From positions 1-64,000 of the forward strand of contig JAIEOV010000030.1 of NCBI GenBank assembly GCA_019750135.1: a stretch of DNA of 64,000 bases. The letters are read 5' to 3'. Positions 25,316 through 34,169 of this stretch are shown here, piece by piece. The translations under genes and the position numbers were made by a program. The notes under the pieces were generated by a model. It saw only the letters and a list, made by a program, of their open reading frames with translations. It was not told the DNA's origin and ran no database searches. How positions within the stretch are numbered: the first letter of the stretch is position 1; every line of letters starts with the position of its first letter. Source of the stretch: Reyranella sp. (GTDB taxonomy: Bacteria; Pseudomonadota; Alphaproteobacteria; Reyranellales; Reyranellaceae).

Positions 25316-26335
25316 TTACAGCCTGCTCGTCCAGTCGTCGTCCTGAACGGGATTGCGACGCTGGCGGTCGCGCATCTGCTGCACGGCGCCGCGCACGTCG
25401 TCCTGCCACTTGCGAAAGCCGACGAGAGTCCGGGCCTTCAGCGCGCGCTCGCCGTTGTCGGAAAGGTACGGCGCAGGATCGGAGAACTTGCCGTTGATGA
25501 TGGTCGAGAAATGCAGATGCGCGCCGGTCGATCGTCCGGTCATGCCGACATAGCCGATGACCTCGCCCTTGCTGACGCGGCTGCCGACCGCGTGGCCGGC
25601 GGCGAAGCGCGACATGTGGGCGTACAGCGTCGTGAACTGGGCGGCGTGGCGGATCTTTACCGTGAGGCCGTATTCGAAGTGACTGCCCTGGTGCTCGATG
25701 ATGCCGTCGGCGGCGGCGAGGATCGGCTGGCCGACGCGCGCCTCGTAGTCGATGCCGTCGTGGAAGCCGCCGCCCGATGGGCGCCCGTAGTAGCGGCGGG
25801 GTCCGAAGGGCGATGACATGCGCGAGCCCGGCCGCGGCGGGGCCAGGGCGGCGCCGAGCCGCCGGCCGTCCTCGTCGAACCAGCCCTCGGGCTCGTCATC
25901 CGGCGCAAAGCGCCAGAACGTCTGCCTGTCCGCGCCCTCCGTGCCGATCGAGACGTAGAGGGGACAGGGCGCGCCGTCGGCCGTGGCGCCCAGCGCGACA
26001 CGAACGATGTCCGCATCGGCCGGGAAAGTTTCGAGGAGGGAGAAGATCGCCTGGTTGGCCGGTGCTGCCGCGCGCACGCTCTGCAGGCCCACTTCGGAGA
26101 TCGGCGGCGACAGGCTCGTACCGGACGAGAGGCCGCAGACTGGGCCGGCGACGGCAGGAACATCCTGCGGCTCGCCTCGCAGCTCGAGGCGGCTGCGGCT
26201 GTCGTACTCCGGCAGGACGCCGCCGGGATTGCGATCGAGGCGACCATAGTCCGGCGTGCGGACATGCGCGTTGGCATCCGCGACCGAAAGGCCGAGCAGG
26301 CAAACGGCAATGGCGAGACGCGCAACTGTCGTCAT
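25316..26335 (-). CDS. Exported M23 family peptidase
   Basis: A 339-residue protein with a signal peptide (TTVARLAIAVCLLGLSVADA, cleavage after NA). An N-terminal region of about 190 residues of unknown fold is followed by a peptidase M23 domain: HDGIDYEARVGQPI, then VKIRHAAQFTTLYAHM and STGAHLHFS, giving the H-x(n)-D and HxH zinc ligands. The zinc set looks complete, so it is likely an active periplasmic peptidoglycan endopeptidase. It has GGGGAG before the ATG. There is no LysM domain, unlike the M23 protein at 60.9 kb. Confidence 0.88.
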   Translation of the reverse strand: MTTVARLAIAVCLLGLSVADANAHVRTPDYGRLDRNPGGVLPEYDSRSRLELRGEPQDVPAVAGPVCGLSSGTSLSPPISEVGLQSVRAAAPANQAIFSLLETFPADADIVRVALGATADGAPCPLYVSIGTEGADRQTFWRFAPDDEPEGWFDEDGRRLGAALAPPRPGSRMSSPFGPRRYYGRPSGGGFHDGIDYEARVGQPILAAADGIIEHQGSHFEYGLTVKIRHAAQFTTLYAHMSRFAAGHAVGSRVSKGEVIGYVGMTGRSTGAHLHFSTIINGKFSDPAPYLSDNGERALKARTLVGFRKWQDDVRGAVQQMRDRQRRNPVQDDDWTSRL

Positions 26336-26446
26336 GGATCTGCTCCCCTCTCGTGCATTGGTGGCTGATGTCCGGACCCTAGCGCCCGGCGGGCGCTGGC
26401 TCCAACTGGATTCTCACTGTCGATTCACAGTGACTGATTCAATCGC

Positions 26447-27601
26447 TCAGCCGATCAGCCGCTGCACGACCTCGAGCTGGATCCCGGCCGCCTCGACCAT
26501 CTCGGCGATCGGCACCGATTCGTTGGCGGCATGGCCCTGCACACCCGAGCCGGGACCGAAGTTGATGATCTCAATGCCGTCGTCGGCGTAGTAGCGGCCG
26601 TCGCTGACGCCGGTGGCGTTGAGGAACTTCACCTTGCGGCCGGTCTGCTGCTTCACGACGGCCTCGAATGCGGCGACGGCTTGGCCGTTCTCCGGCGCGA
26701 AGAAGCCGTTGGTGCCGGTCAGGAACTCGACCGCGTACATGTTCTTCGGTTCGCCGACCTTGTCGACCACCGACTTCAGTTCCTTGAAGGCGTCCTTCAC
26801 CTTCTCGTCGGGCAGGAGACGACGGTCGATCTCGACGGTGCAGGCCGAGGGCACGACGTTGGTGTTGTGGCCGCCATGGAACATGCCGACATTCACCGTC
26901 GACTTCATGGCGCCCTTCACGCGCTTGGGAAGCACCTTGTCGTAGTAAGCCTGCAGTGCGCCCACCAGGCGCATCATGCGCAGGATGGCGTTGTCGCCGC
27001 CGGCCGGATTGCCGGCATGGGCCGCCTTGCCCATGGTGGTGATCTTGGCCCACATCACGCCGCGCTCGGCCACGATCAGGTTGTTCTCGGTCTGCGCGCC
27101 CAGGATCAGCGCATCGGGCCGCACGCGGCCGCTCTTGCGCAGGAACTCCATGCCGTCGGGCCCGAGGTTTTCCTCGTCGGCCACGAAGGTGAAGATGAGT
27201 TCGCCCTTCTGCGGTCCGCCGCGGCGCGCGATCTCCTCGGCGAGCCAGATCTGCACGGCCATGCTGCCCTTGCAGTTGCCGGCGCCCAGGCCATAGACCA
27301 GCCCGCCCTTGACCAGCGCCTTGTAGGGATCGCTCTTCCAGTTGGCGCGCTCGCCCACGCCAACAGTGTCGACGTGCGCGTTGAAGGCGATGGCGGGGCC
27401 TTTGCCCTTGCCTTTCATCCGCGCGACGACGTTGTCGACGCCCTTGGTCTTGGTCGCGATCTCGACCTTGTAACCCGCCTTCTTCAGCCGCTTGGCGGCA
27501 TAGGCGCAGATCTCGACCGAGGTGCCGGGCGGGTAGGGGCTCGGCAGCGCGATCAGGTCGGAGAGGATGCTGACGAGATCGGACTCAAGTTTCTTCGACA
27601 C
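26447..27601 (-). CDS. M20 family peptidase/deacylase (ArgE/DapE-like)
   Basis: A 384-residue M20 metallohydrolase. H76 and D78 in FNAHVDTVG, E143/E144 in ADEEN and a late His (QGHAANE) are in place. The usual bridging Asp in the G-x-G-x-x-D-M-K-G motif is Asn here (N109 in GAGNCKG). The start is GTG with GAAGGAAG upstream. It probably removes an acyl or carbamoyl group from an amino-acid derivative; the substrate is unknown. It lies 14 bases downstream of the allantoate-type hydrolase, so both are likely one operon. Confidence 0.85.
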   Translation of the reverse strand: MSKKLESDLVSILSDLIALPSPYPPGTSVEICAYAAKRLKKAGYKVEIATKTKGVDNVVARMKGKGKGPAIAFNAHVDTVGVGERANWKSDPYKALVKGGLVYGLGAGNCKGSMAVQIWLAEEIARRGGPQKGELIFTFVADEENLGPDGMEFLRKSGRVRPDALILGAQTENNLIVAERGVMWAKITTMGKAAHAGNPAGGDNAILRMMRLVGALQAYYDKVLPKRVKGAMKSTVNVGMFHGGHNTNVVPSACTVEIDRRLLPDEKVKDAFKELKSVVDKVGEPKNMYAVEFLTGTNGFFAPENGQAVAAFEAVVKQQTGRKVKFLNATGVSDGRYYADDGIEIINFGPGSGVQGHAANESVPIAEMVEAAGIQLEVVQRLIG

Positions 27602-27615
27602 GATTCTTCCTTCGA

Positions 27616-28857
27616 CTATCTGTTCGCCAATTCTTCCAGCACCTCGACCAGCACGCGCGCGCCGGCGGCGAGGTCGGCGGGCGTGGCGTTCTCGGCCTCG
27701 TTGTGGCTGATGCCGCGCTCGCAGGGCACGAAGATCATGCCTGAGGGGCAGAGCCGCGCGATGTGCATGGCGTCATGGCCCGCGCCCGACGGCATGTCCA
27801 TGTTGGTGAGCTTCAGCGCCTCGGCCTTGGCGCGCACGAGATCGATCACCTTGGGATCGAAGTCGGTCGGCGGCACGTTGGTGACGCGCTCGATCGCCGC
27901 TGCGCAGGGCGCGGCTTTTTTCGCGACGATGTCCTTGAGCGTCGCCTCATGCGCTTCCAGCACCGCATTCGACGGGTGGCGCATGTCGATGGTGAAGCTC
28001 GCCTTGCCCGGCACGGTGTTGGGCGAGCCGGGCTGCACTTCTACGCGACCGATGGTGAAGCGCAGCGTGTCGTCGGCATCGGTCGTGGCCTCGTACATCG
28101 CCGCGGCGATGCGCGTCGCCGCCGCGAAGGCATCCTTGCGGGCGGCGCGCGGCGTCGTGCCGGCATGCGCTTCCTCGCCTTCGGTCGTGACGATGTAGCG
28201 GCGGCTGCCCTGGATGCCGGTGACCACGCCGATGGTCTTGCGTTCGTTCTCCAGGCGCGGGCCCTGCTCGATATGCGCCTCGACATAGCCGTCGAGCGCG
28301 AAGCCCGGCTTGCCATCACGTATTGGTGCAGGGGCCGCCTCGAGCGTGCGGGCGAGTGCGTCCTTCAGCACGACGCCGTCCCAGTCCTTCGCTGAAAGCA
28401 TGTCGTCCAGCCGGTACTGGCCCGCGAACACGGCCGAGCCCATGGCGCCGGGCTGGAAGCGCGAGCCTTCCTCGTTGGTCCAGGCGACGGCGACCACCGG
28501 ACGCTTGGTCCTGACGCCGGCGTCCTCGAGCGCCTCCAGCGCCTCGAAGGCGGCGAGCACGCCGTACATGCCGTCGAAGCGGCCGCCGGTCGGCTGGCTG
28601 TCCATGTGCGAGCCGCTCAGCACGGGCAGCGCCTTGGCGTCGCTGCCCTCGCGGCGCACGAAGAGATTGCCGATGGCGTCGGTGAAGATCGAGAAGCCGC
28701 GCGCCTTGGCCCACGCGGCGAGCAGGTTGCGCGCGGCCGCATCCTCGGCCGACAGCGCCTGGCGATTGACCCCGCCCTTGGACGTGCCGCCCAGTCGGGC
28801 CATGTCGGCGTGGCGCTGCCACAGGCGATCTTCGCGAACGGCTTTGGCACCGCTCAT
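27616..28857 (-). CDS. Zn-dependent hydrolase of the allantoate amidohydrolase / N-carbamoyl amino acid hydrolase family
   Basis: A 413-residue M20-clan enzyme. The motifs are complete: GSHMDSQPTGGRFDGMYG (about 86-103), WTNEEGSRF, EAHIEQGPRLE and a late SHNEAE, giving the expected His/Asp/Glu metal ligands and the dimer-interface His (EEAHAGTTP). This family hydrolyses allantoate, ureidoglycine or N-carbamoyl amino acids. The ATG has GGAGAG upstream. The divergent neighbour is a PuuE-type protein, which supports a role in ureide or purine nitrogen recovery. Confidence 0.88.
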   Translation of the reverse strand: MSGAKAVREDRLWQRHADMARLGGTSKGGVNRQALSAEDAAARNLLAAWAKARGFSIFTDAIGNLFVRREGSDAKALPVLSGSHMDSQPTGGRFDGMYGVLAAFEALEALEDAGVRTKRPVVAVAWTNEEGSRFQPGAMGSAVFAGQYRLDDMLSAKDWDGVVLKDALARTLEAAPAPIRDGKPGFALDGYVEAHIEQGPRLENERKTIGVVTGIQGSRRYIVTTEGEEAHAGTTPRAARKDAFAAATRIAAAMYEATTDADDTLRFTIGRVEVQPGSPNTVPGKASFTIDMRHPSNAVLEAHEATLKDIVAKKAAPCAAAIERVTNVPPTDFDPKVIDLVRAKAEALKLTNMDMPSGAGHDAMHIARLCPSGMIFVPCERGISHNEAENATPADLAAGARVLVEVLEELANR

Positions 28858-28925
28858 GCATTCTCTCCGGTCTTGTTGGCCGAGCTATAGCGGCCCCATA
28901 GTCGGGCATCAATCGGGAGGTCCCC

Positions 28926-29831
28926 TTGCACAATTACCTGGAGCGCAATCTTGTCGGCTACGGCCCCAACCCGCCCGATCCGCAATGGCCCGGCGACGCC
29001 CGCATCGCCGTGAGCTTCGTGCTGAACTACGAGGAGGGCGGCGAGAACACCATCCTGAACGGCGACGCCGCCTCGGAGGTCTTCCTGACCGAGACGCCCG
29101 GCGGCACGCCGATCGTGGGCGGCCGCGACCTGTCGACCGAATCGATGTACGAGTACGGCAGCCGCGCCGGCTTCTGGCGCATCATGCGCCTGTTCTCCGA
29201 GCGCAACATGCGATTCACCTCATGGGCGGTCGGCCGCGCGCTCGAGCTGAACCCCGCCGCCGGCAAGGCCATGGCCGAGGCCGGCCACGAGGTGGCGAGC
29301 CACGGCTATCGCTGGATCAACTACAAGGACTTCACGCTCGAGCAGGAGCTCGAGCACATGAAGTTGGCGGTGAAGGCCATCAAGGACACCGCCGGCAAGG
29401 CGCCGGTCGGCTGGTACACCGGCCGCTTCGGCATGCACACGCTCGCAGCCGTCATCAAGCATGGCGGCTTCCTCTATTCGAGCGATTCCTACAATGACGA
29501 TCTGCCGTACTGGGTGAAGGTCGAGGGCACGCCGCACTTGATCATCCCCTACACGCTGGAAGTGAACGACATGAAGTTCGGCGTGCCGCCGGGCTACACG
29601 GCGGGCGACGGCTGGTTGCAGGCGATGAAGGACAGCTTCGACGTGCTCTACGCCGAGGGCGCCAGAAGCCCGAAGATGATGTCGATCGGCCTGCACTGCC
29701 GCCTGGTCGGCCGGCCGAGCCGCGCCGCGACCTTGGCGCGGTTCATGGACTACGTGGCGTCAAAGCCCAAGGTCTGGGTGGCGACCCGCGAGGAAATCGC
29801 GCGGCACTGGATGAAGGTGCATCCGGCGTAG
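28926..29831 (+). CDS. PuuE-type polysaccharide deacetylase family protein (allantoinase-like)
   Basis: A 301-residue NodB-fold protein. It has FVLNYEEGGENTIL near residue 26, ESMYEYGSRAGFWRI, ASHGYRWI (His of the NodB zinc site) and YTGRFGMHT, the same arrangement as cofactor-independent allantoinase PuuE of purine catabolism. The start is TTG at 28926, supported by GGGAGG six bases upstream and the lack of any nearby ATG. It is divergent from the allantoate-type hydrolase with a 68-base gap, so a shared promoter region is likely. Confidence 0.82.
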   Translation: MHNYLERNLVGYGPNPPDPQWPGDARIAVSFVLNYEEGGENTILNGDAASEVFLTETPGGTPIVGGRDLSTESMYEYGSRAGFWRIMRLFSERNMRFTSWAVGRALELNPAAGKAMAEAGHEVASHGYRWINYKDFTLEQELEHMKLAVKAIKDTAGKAPVGWYTGRFGMHTLAAVIKHGGFLYSSDSYNDDLPYWVKVEGTPHLIIPYTLEVNDMKFGVPPGYTAGDGWLQAMKDSFDVLYAEGARSPKMMSIGLHCRLVGRPSRAATLARFMDYVASKPKVWVATREEIARHWMKVHPA

Positions 29832-29858
29832 CTGTGCACTGCCGAGACTACAACAACG

Positions 29859-29929
29859 CTGTCATCCCGAGCGTAGCGAGGGACCTTTCCTCTTGCCCTA
29901 AAGGCCCCTCGCTACGCTCGGGGTGACAG
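29859..29929. repeat. Palindromic repeat element overlapping the trxC 3' end
   Basis: Two 24-base arms (29859-29882 and 29906-29929) match at 23 of 24 positions, with a 23-base centre. The core GAGCGTAGCGAGG resembles the second element at 33998-34092 (GAGCGCAGCGAAGG). The right arm contains the trxC stop codon and its last four sense codons. Elements of this REP-like kind are common in alphaproteobacterial genomes. Confidence 0.8.
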
Positions 29930-30361
29930 AGTCTGTTGAATCCATTGCTCGATCCTATTCGCATCCATCAGCCCGGACTGGCGGGCGATCTCCTTGCCAC
30001 GGTGGAACAGGATCATGGTCGGGATGCCCTGGATGCCGAAGCGGCCGGCGAGCTGCTGTTCCTCGTCGGTGTTGACCTTGGCGAAGCGCACCTGCGGCTC
30101 GAGCTGGCCGGCCGCCTTCTCGAACTGCGGAGCCATCGCGCGGCAGGGTCCGCACCAGGGCGCCCAGAAATCGACCAGCAGGGGAATGTCGCTCTTGGCG
30201 GCGTGAGTCTCGAAGTTCTGGGCGCTCAGCGCCACGGGATGGCCTTCGAACAGGGCCGCCCCGCAGTTGCCGCACTTGCCGCCGCCGGCCGCGAGCTTCT
30301 CGCGCGGCGCGCGGTTCAGGGTGTTGCAGTTGGGACAGGCGACGATCACGGCATCGGTCAT
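29912..30361 (-). CDS. trxC: Thioredoxin 2 (zinc-ribbon thioredoxin)
   Basis: A 149-residue cytoplasmic disulfide reductase. It has the TrxC architecture: an N-terminal zinc ribbon with C9-x-x-C12 and C30-x-x-C33, then a thioredoxin fold with the active site WAPWC70-GPC73 and the cis-proline loop GIPTM. The ATG has GAGG six bases upstream. TrxC reduces ribonucleotide reductase and damaged disulfides, often during oxidative stress. The last residues, LSPRA, are encoded by one arm of the repeat element, so the natural C-terminus was probably altered by its insertion. Confidence 0.93.
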   Translation of the reverse strand: MTDAVIVACPNCNTLNRAPREKLAAGGGKCGNCGAALFEGHPVALSAQNFETHAAKSDIPLLVDFWAPWCGPCRAMAPQFEKAAGQLEPQVRFAKVNTDEEQQLAGRFGIQGIPTMILFHRGKEIARQSGLMDANRIEQWIQQTLSPRA

Positions 30362-30414
30362 GGCGTACCTCATTCGCTGGAAGGACAATGCCCCAGCAGA
30401 GACGACGTTGCACG

Positions 30415-31587
30415 TCAGCGCGTTAGCCGCTGGGTAACGCGGAAGGCAGCATAGGCGACCATGGTCAGCCCGAACATGGCGATGGCGAGCAGGATGGGCA
30501 CGAAAGGATCGGCCGTCCGGTCGAACAGCCAGCCGCCCAGGCCCGGCGCCGGCCCCGTCACCAGGAAGAACACGGTCAGGAACACGCCCATGCCGAAGGC
30601 GCGGTTCTGCGGCGCCATTGCGGCGCCCGTCAGCGCCATCACGATGCCGGCCGGCGCCACGCCGAGCAGGCCGAACAGCAGGCTGACGGCAACCGCCCAC
30701 GAGACCTGGGGCAACAGCGCCATAGAGGCGATGGCGCAGCACAGGCAGAAATAGAAGATGAGATCGGCACGGCCGGTGCGGTCTGCGATCCAGCCGCACA
30801 GCGCGCCGGAAAAGATCATCACCCAGCTTGCGAGGCTGAGGACCGAGGCCGCCTCGAAGGCGCCGAGCCCGCCCGCAACCAGCACGCGCGGCGCGAAGCT
30901 GAGATAGAGCACGTAGCCCGCATTGAACGTCGCCCATGCCACGGCGGCGATCAGGGTCAGCGTCCATTCGCGGGAGGTGAGCCGCATCGATGCCGCTGCC
31001 GGGGCGGCCGTCGCGCCGCGCGGCGGGCGATAGCCGACCAGCATGACGACGACCCCGACGAAGCAGTAGAGCGAGGCCGCAACGAACGCGGCCCGCCAGC
31101 TCAACGCCGTCGCGAGCCATGTGTGTCCGACCTGGCCCATGGCAATGCCGAAGGGCCAGCTCATCACCAGGATGGCCATCGCGGTCGCAAGCTCACGGCC
31201 GGCGAACCAGTCGGCGACCATCTTCGTGTAATAAATCGAGCAGAACACGAAGCCGATGCCGCACAGCAGACGACCGGCGGCCAGCATCGCAAAGCCGTCG
31301 CCGATTGCAGCGAGGGCGCTGCCGAGGGTGAGGCATGCCAGGCCAAACGCCACCAGCACGCGATCGGTGGCGTGGCGGCCGGCGAAGCCCGCGGGAATGG
31401 ACAGGACGAGGCCCGGGACGAGGAACAGTCCGATCAGCGTGCCGGTCTCGGCGGCGCTGAGGCCGAGACGGGCGGCGACGTGATCGGACACCGATCCCAT
31501 CGTCTGGAACTGAAACCCCAGGCCGGCGCGAGTGGCGAAAATGAGGGCGAGCATTGCCCAGCGCTTTCGCGCCTCGGTCTGGTCCAT
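30415..31587 (-). CDS. MFS transporter
   Basis: A 390-residue MFS protein with about 12 hydrophobic segments; the FAGRHATDRVL loop after helix 2 and SWRAAFVAASL in the middle fit the family. It resembles CynX/NimT-like and related carriers, but the substrate cannot be given. It starts at the ATG at 31587, 46 bases from the divergent acyl-CoA ligase start at 31633; the two probably share a control region and a substrate. Confidence 0.82.
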   Translation of the reverse strand: MDQTEARKRWAMLALIFATRAGLGFQFQTMGSVSDHVAARLGLSAAETGTLIGLFLVPGLVLSIPAGFAGRHATDRVLVAFGLACLTLGSALAAIGDGFAMLAAGRLLCGIGFVFCSIYYTKMVADWFAGRELATAMAILVMSWPFGIAMGQVGHTWLATALSWRAAFVAASLYCFVGVVVMLVGYRPPRGATAAPAAASMRLTSREWTLTLIAAVAWATFNAGYVLYLSFAPRVLVAGGLGAFEAASVLSLASWVMIFSGALCGWIADRTGRADLIFYFCLCCAIASMALLPQVSWAVAVSLLFGLLGVAPAGIVMALTGAAMAPQNRAFGMGVFLTVFFLVTGPAPGLGGWLFDRTADPFVPILLAIAMFGLTMVAYAAFRVTQRLTR

Positions 31588-31632
31588 CGCCTGTCGTCGT
31601 ACGATAGGTAACGGGCGTGGTAAATATCGACC

Positions 31633-33195
31633 ATGCAGAGCCCGCTTCACGAATCCGCCACCGGCACCACCATGGCGCTGCGCGCGCTGGCGCGCTTTCC
31701 CGATCGCATGGCCTTCGTGTGGGACGGCGGCAGTCTCACCTATCGCGGCGCGTACGACCTGATCGGCCGTCTGCAGGCGGCAATGGCGGCGGCCGGCCTG
31801 AAGAAGGGGCAGACCGCGGCATTCCTCAGCGCCAACAGCGCCGAGACCTGGTGCGCCGGCGTGGCGGCGCAGGCGCTGGGCCTGGTGGCGACCTGGCTGC
31901 ATCCGTTGGGCGCGCTCGGCGATCATCTCGAGGTCATCGAGGATGCCGGCGCGACCGCCCTGATCGTCGATCCCAAGTCGCACGCCGGTCGCGGCGGCGA
32001 GCTTGCGGCGAAGGCCGATCGCCTCGCCGTCGTGCTCACCATGGGCAAGGCTGACTTCGGCCGCGATCTCATGGCGGCGGCCGAGAAGATCGGTGCGGCG
32101 ACACCGGTCGATCTCACCGATGCCGACGACTATGCCATCATCAACTACACCGGCGGCACGACCGGCAAGTCCAAGGGCGCGATCCGCCGCCATCGCTCGA
32201 TCGCCGCCTCGGTGTTGGCGACGTCGTCCGACTTCGAGTTTCCTGCCGTGCCGCGCTATCTTGCGGCGGCGCCGATCACCCACGTCTCGGGCACCAAGGT
32301 GCTGCCCTCGCTGCTGCGCGGCGGCACGGTGCACCTGCTGAAGGGGTTCGAGCCAGAGCGGTTCCTGAGCACCATCGAGCGCGAGAAGATCAACTTCACG
32401 CTGATGGTGCCGACGATGATCTACGTGCTGCTCGATCATCCGCGGCTCGCTGAGACCGACCTGTCGTCGCTGGAGCTCATCCTGTACGGCGCCTCGCCGA
32501 TGTCACCGACGCGGCTGGTCGAGGGGCTGGAGCGCATCGGCCCGGTGTTCAGCCAGCTCTACGGCCAGACCGAATGCTATCCGGTGAGCGTGCTGAGCCG
32601 GGCCGATCACGACGCGCGGCGGCCCGAGCTGTTCGCCTCATGTGGTTTTCCCGTCGCCTCGTGCAACGTGACCCTGCGCGATGACGACAACAACGAAGTG
32701 GCGCCGGGCGAAGCCGGCGAGATCTGCGTGCGCGCACCGCATGTCATGGAGCAGTACTGGAAACGGCCCGAGCAGACCGCCGAGACCTTCAAGGGCGGCT
32801 GGCTGCATACCGGCGACATCGCTCGCGCCGACGAGCGCGGCTATCTCTACATCGTCGATCGCAAGAAGGACATGATCGTGTCCGGCGGCTTCAACATTTT
32901 CCCGCGCGAAGTGGAGGACGTGCTGTCGTCCCATCCCGATGTCGCGATGGTCGCGGTGATCGGCGTGCCGCACGAGAAGTGGGGAGAGGCCGTCGCCGCC
33001 CTGGTTGTCGTCAAGACAGGTACACAACCGGCTGCCGAAGCGTTGATGCAGCTCGTGAAGGATCGCAAGGGCAGCACGCACGCGCCCAAGCAGGTCGACT
33101 TCGTCGAGAGCTTGCCGCTCACTGCCGTCGGCAAGGTCGACAAGAAGATTCTGCGTGCGAAATATTGGTCGGGACGAGCGCGTCAGGTCGGGTGA
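31633..33195 (+). CDS. AMP-dependent acyl-CoA synthetase
   Basis: A 520-residue ANL ligase. Motifs: NYTGGTTGKSKGAIRRH (A3; T-G-G-T-T-G instead of the usual T-S-G-T-T-G), YGQTECYP (A5), GWLHTGDIARAD (A7), DRKKDMIVSGGFNIFPREVE (A8) and the catalytic lysine in TAVGKVDKK (A10). It converts a carboxylic acid to its CoA ester. It shares about 35-45% of motif positions with the first ligase by eye, and there is no repeat relation. It is divergent from an MFS carrier that may import its substrate. Confidence 0.9.
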   Translation: MQSPLHESATGTTMALRALARFPDRMAFVWDGGSLTYRGAYDLIGRLQAAMAAAGLKKGQTAAFLSANSAETWCAGVAAQALGLVATWLHPLGALGDHLEVIEDAGATALIVDPKSHAGRGGELAAKADRLAVVLTMGKADFGRDLMAAAEKIGAATPVDLTDADDYAIINYTGGTTGKSKGAIRRHRSIAASVLATSSDFEFPAVPRYLAAAPITHVSGTKVLPSLLRGGTVHLLKGFEPERFLSTIEREKINFTLMVPTMIYVLLDHPRLAETDLSSLELILYGASPMSPTRLVEGLERIGPVFSQLYGQTECYPVSVLSRADHDARRPELFASCGFPVASCNVTLRDDDNNEVAPGEAGEICVRAPHVMEQYWKRPEQTAETFKGGWLHTGDIARADERGYLYIVDRKKDMIVSGGFNIFPREVEDVLSSHPDVAMVAVIGVPHEKWGEAVAALVVVKTGTQPAAEALMQLVKDRKGSTHAPKQVDFVESLPLTAVGKVDKKILRAKYWSGRARQVG

Positions 33196-33480
33196 TCTCG
33201 CGCTGTCCGAGAAAAAGTTGTTAAAAAAATGGACGCGATGACGCAGGCGACAGCGCGAGTGATGTTCTCATTTCAGGGTGTGCGTGGCTTCGTTCAGCAC
33301 GACAACACCGCGACCTAACTTACCACGTCACAAGAATTTATTTGGATTTCTGTGGATTGTTTCAGCGATCCTTCATGCGGAAGTTCACCTGACGTTCGCA
33401 GTTTGATCATTTTCCACGTGCTGTGTGAATCTTGGCCTTGCAGGGTTTACCTCGTCCCACAAATCGTGGCAGCAAGGGTT

Positions 33481-33966
33481 GTGACTGCACTACGAGCCAC
33501 CATCACCTGCGCCGGCCTCGTCGCCAGCGCCTTCTTCATCTCCGCATGTCAGCTCGGAGGAAACCCGCCCAAGACGTCGGGATTCGAGCCGACCGTCGAT
33601 CTGCGTCAGAAGGAGATCGACGACCGCAAGGAAGAGATCGTCCGCCAGCTCGCTCATTGCGAGAGCGGCGGCTGGGGTCCGTCTGATCGGCCGATCCACG
33701 GCGGCCGCGGCGCCTATCTCGGACGCCTGCAGTTCTCGGTTCAGACCGTGATCAGCTATCAGCTCAGGAAGGACGGCGTGCAGCTCTCGCGCCAGGAGGC
33801 GGCCGAGCTGGCGCACGACTACGATCGCGCCGCGTCGCTCGCCAAATACATGATCTTCGATCTCGAAGAGCCGCATCACTGGCCGCTGTGCTCCCGCAAG
33901 ATCGGCCTGCGCAGCCAGATGTCCGCCATCAAGGAAATGTCGAACCAGGCAATGGCGGCGTGGTGA
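33481..33966 (+). CDS. Lipoprotein with a lysozyme-fold-like CESGG...GRLQF motif
   Basis: I do not recognise a named family. The 161-residue protein begins at a GTG (33481, AAGG upstream; 33466 is an alternative) with a signal peptide ending in the lipobox FISAC23, so it is probably attached to a membrane. The mature part has Q57-L-A-H-C60-E61-S-G-G-W, then GAYLGRLQFSVQTV (about 79-92). This spacing resembles the catalytic Glu and substrate-binding segment of Rpf/transglycosylase folds. C60 and a later Cys (PLCSRK) may pair. Confidence 0.6.
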   Translation: MTALRATITCAGLVASAFFISACQLGGNPPKTSGFEPTVDLRQKEIDDRKEEIVRQLAHCESGGWGPSDRPIHGGRGAYLGRLQFSVQTVISYQLRKDGVQLSRQEAAELAHDYDRAASLAKYMIFDLEEPHHWPLCSRKIGLRSQMSAIKEMSNQAMAAW

Positions 33967-33997
33967 GCCTCCCGTCTTTGAACGACGAGGCTCTCCT

Positions 33998-34092
33998 GTC
34001 GTCCTGAGCGCAGCGAAGGACCTCATCGCCGCTCGCCAGAATGAGCGCTGCACGATCTGGCGATGAGATCCTTCGCTACGCTCAGGATGACG
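33998..34092. repeat. Palindromic repeat element (GAGCGCAGCGAAGG type)
   Basis: Two arms of about 33 bases (33998-34030 and 34060-34092) are near-perfect inverted repeats; a small inner hairpin (CCAGA...TCTGG) fills the centre. The core is a close variant of the element at 29859-29929, so they belong to one family. It lies in the 203-base gap between the convergent lipoprotein and aminotransferase genes. Confidence 0.75.
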
Positions 34093-34169
34093 AAAAAGAC
34101 GTTGATACGAACAAATGCCCTCGCGCTCTAGGCTCACTCCGCGACTGAGACGCGTTTGATTGTCGTCCG

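Noticed and set aside
29859..34092. CRISPR-like repeats
   Set aside because: The two copies are 4 kb apart, are palindromic elements, and have no regular spacers or cas genes.
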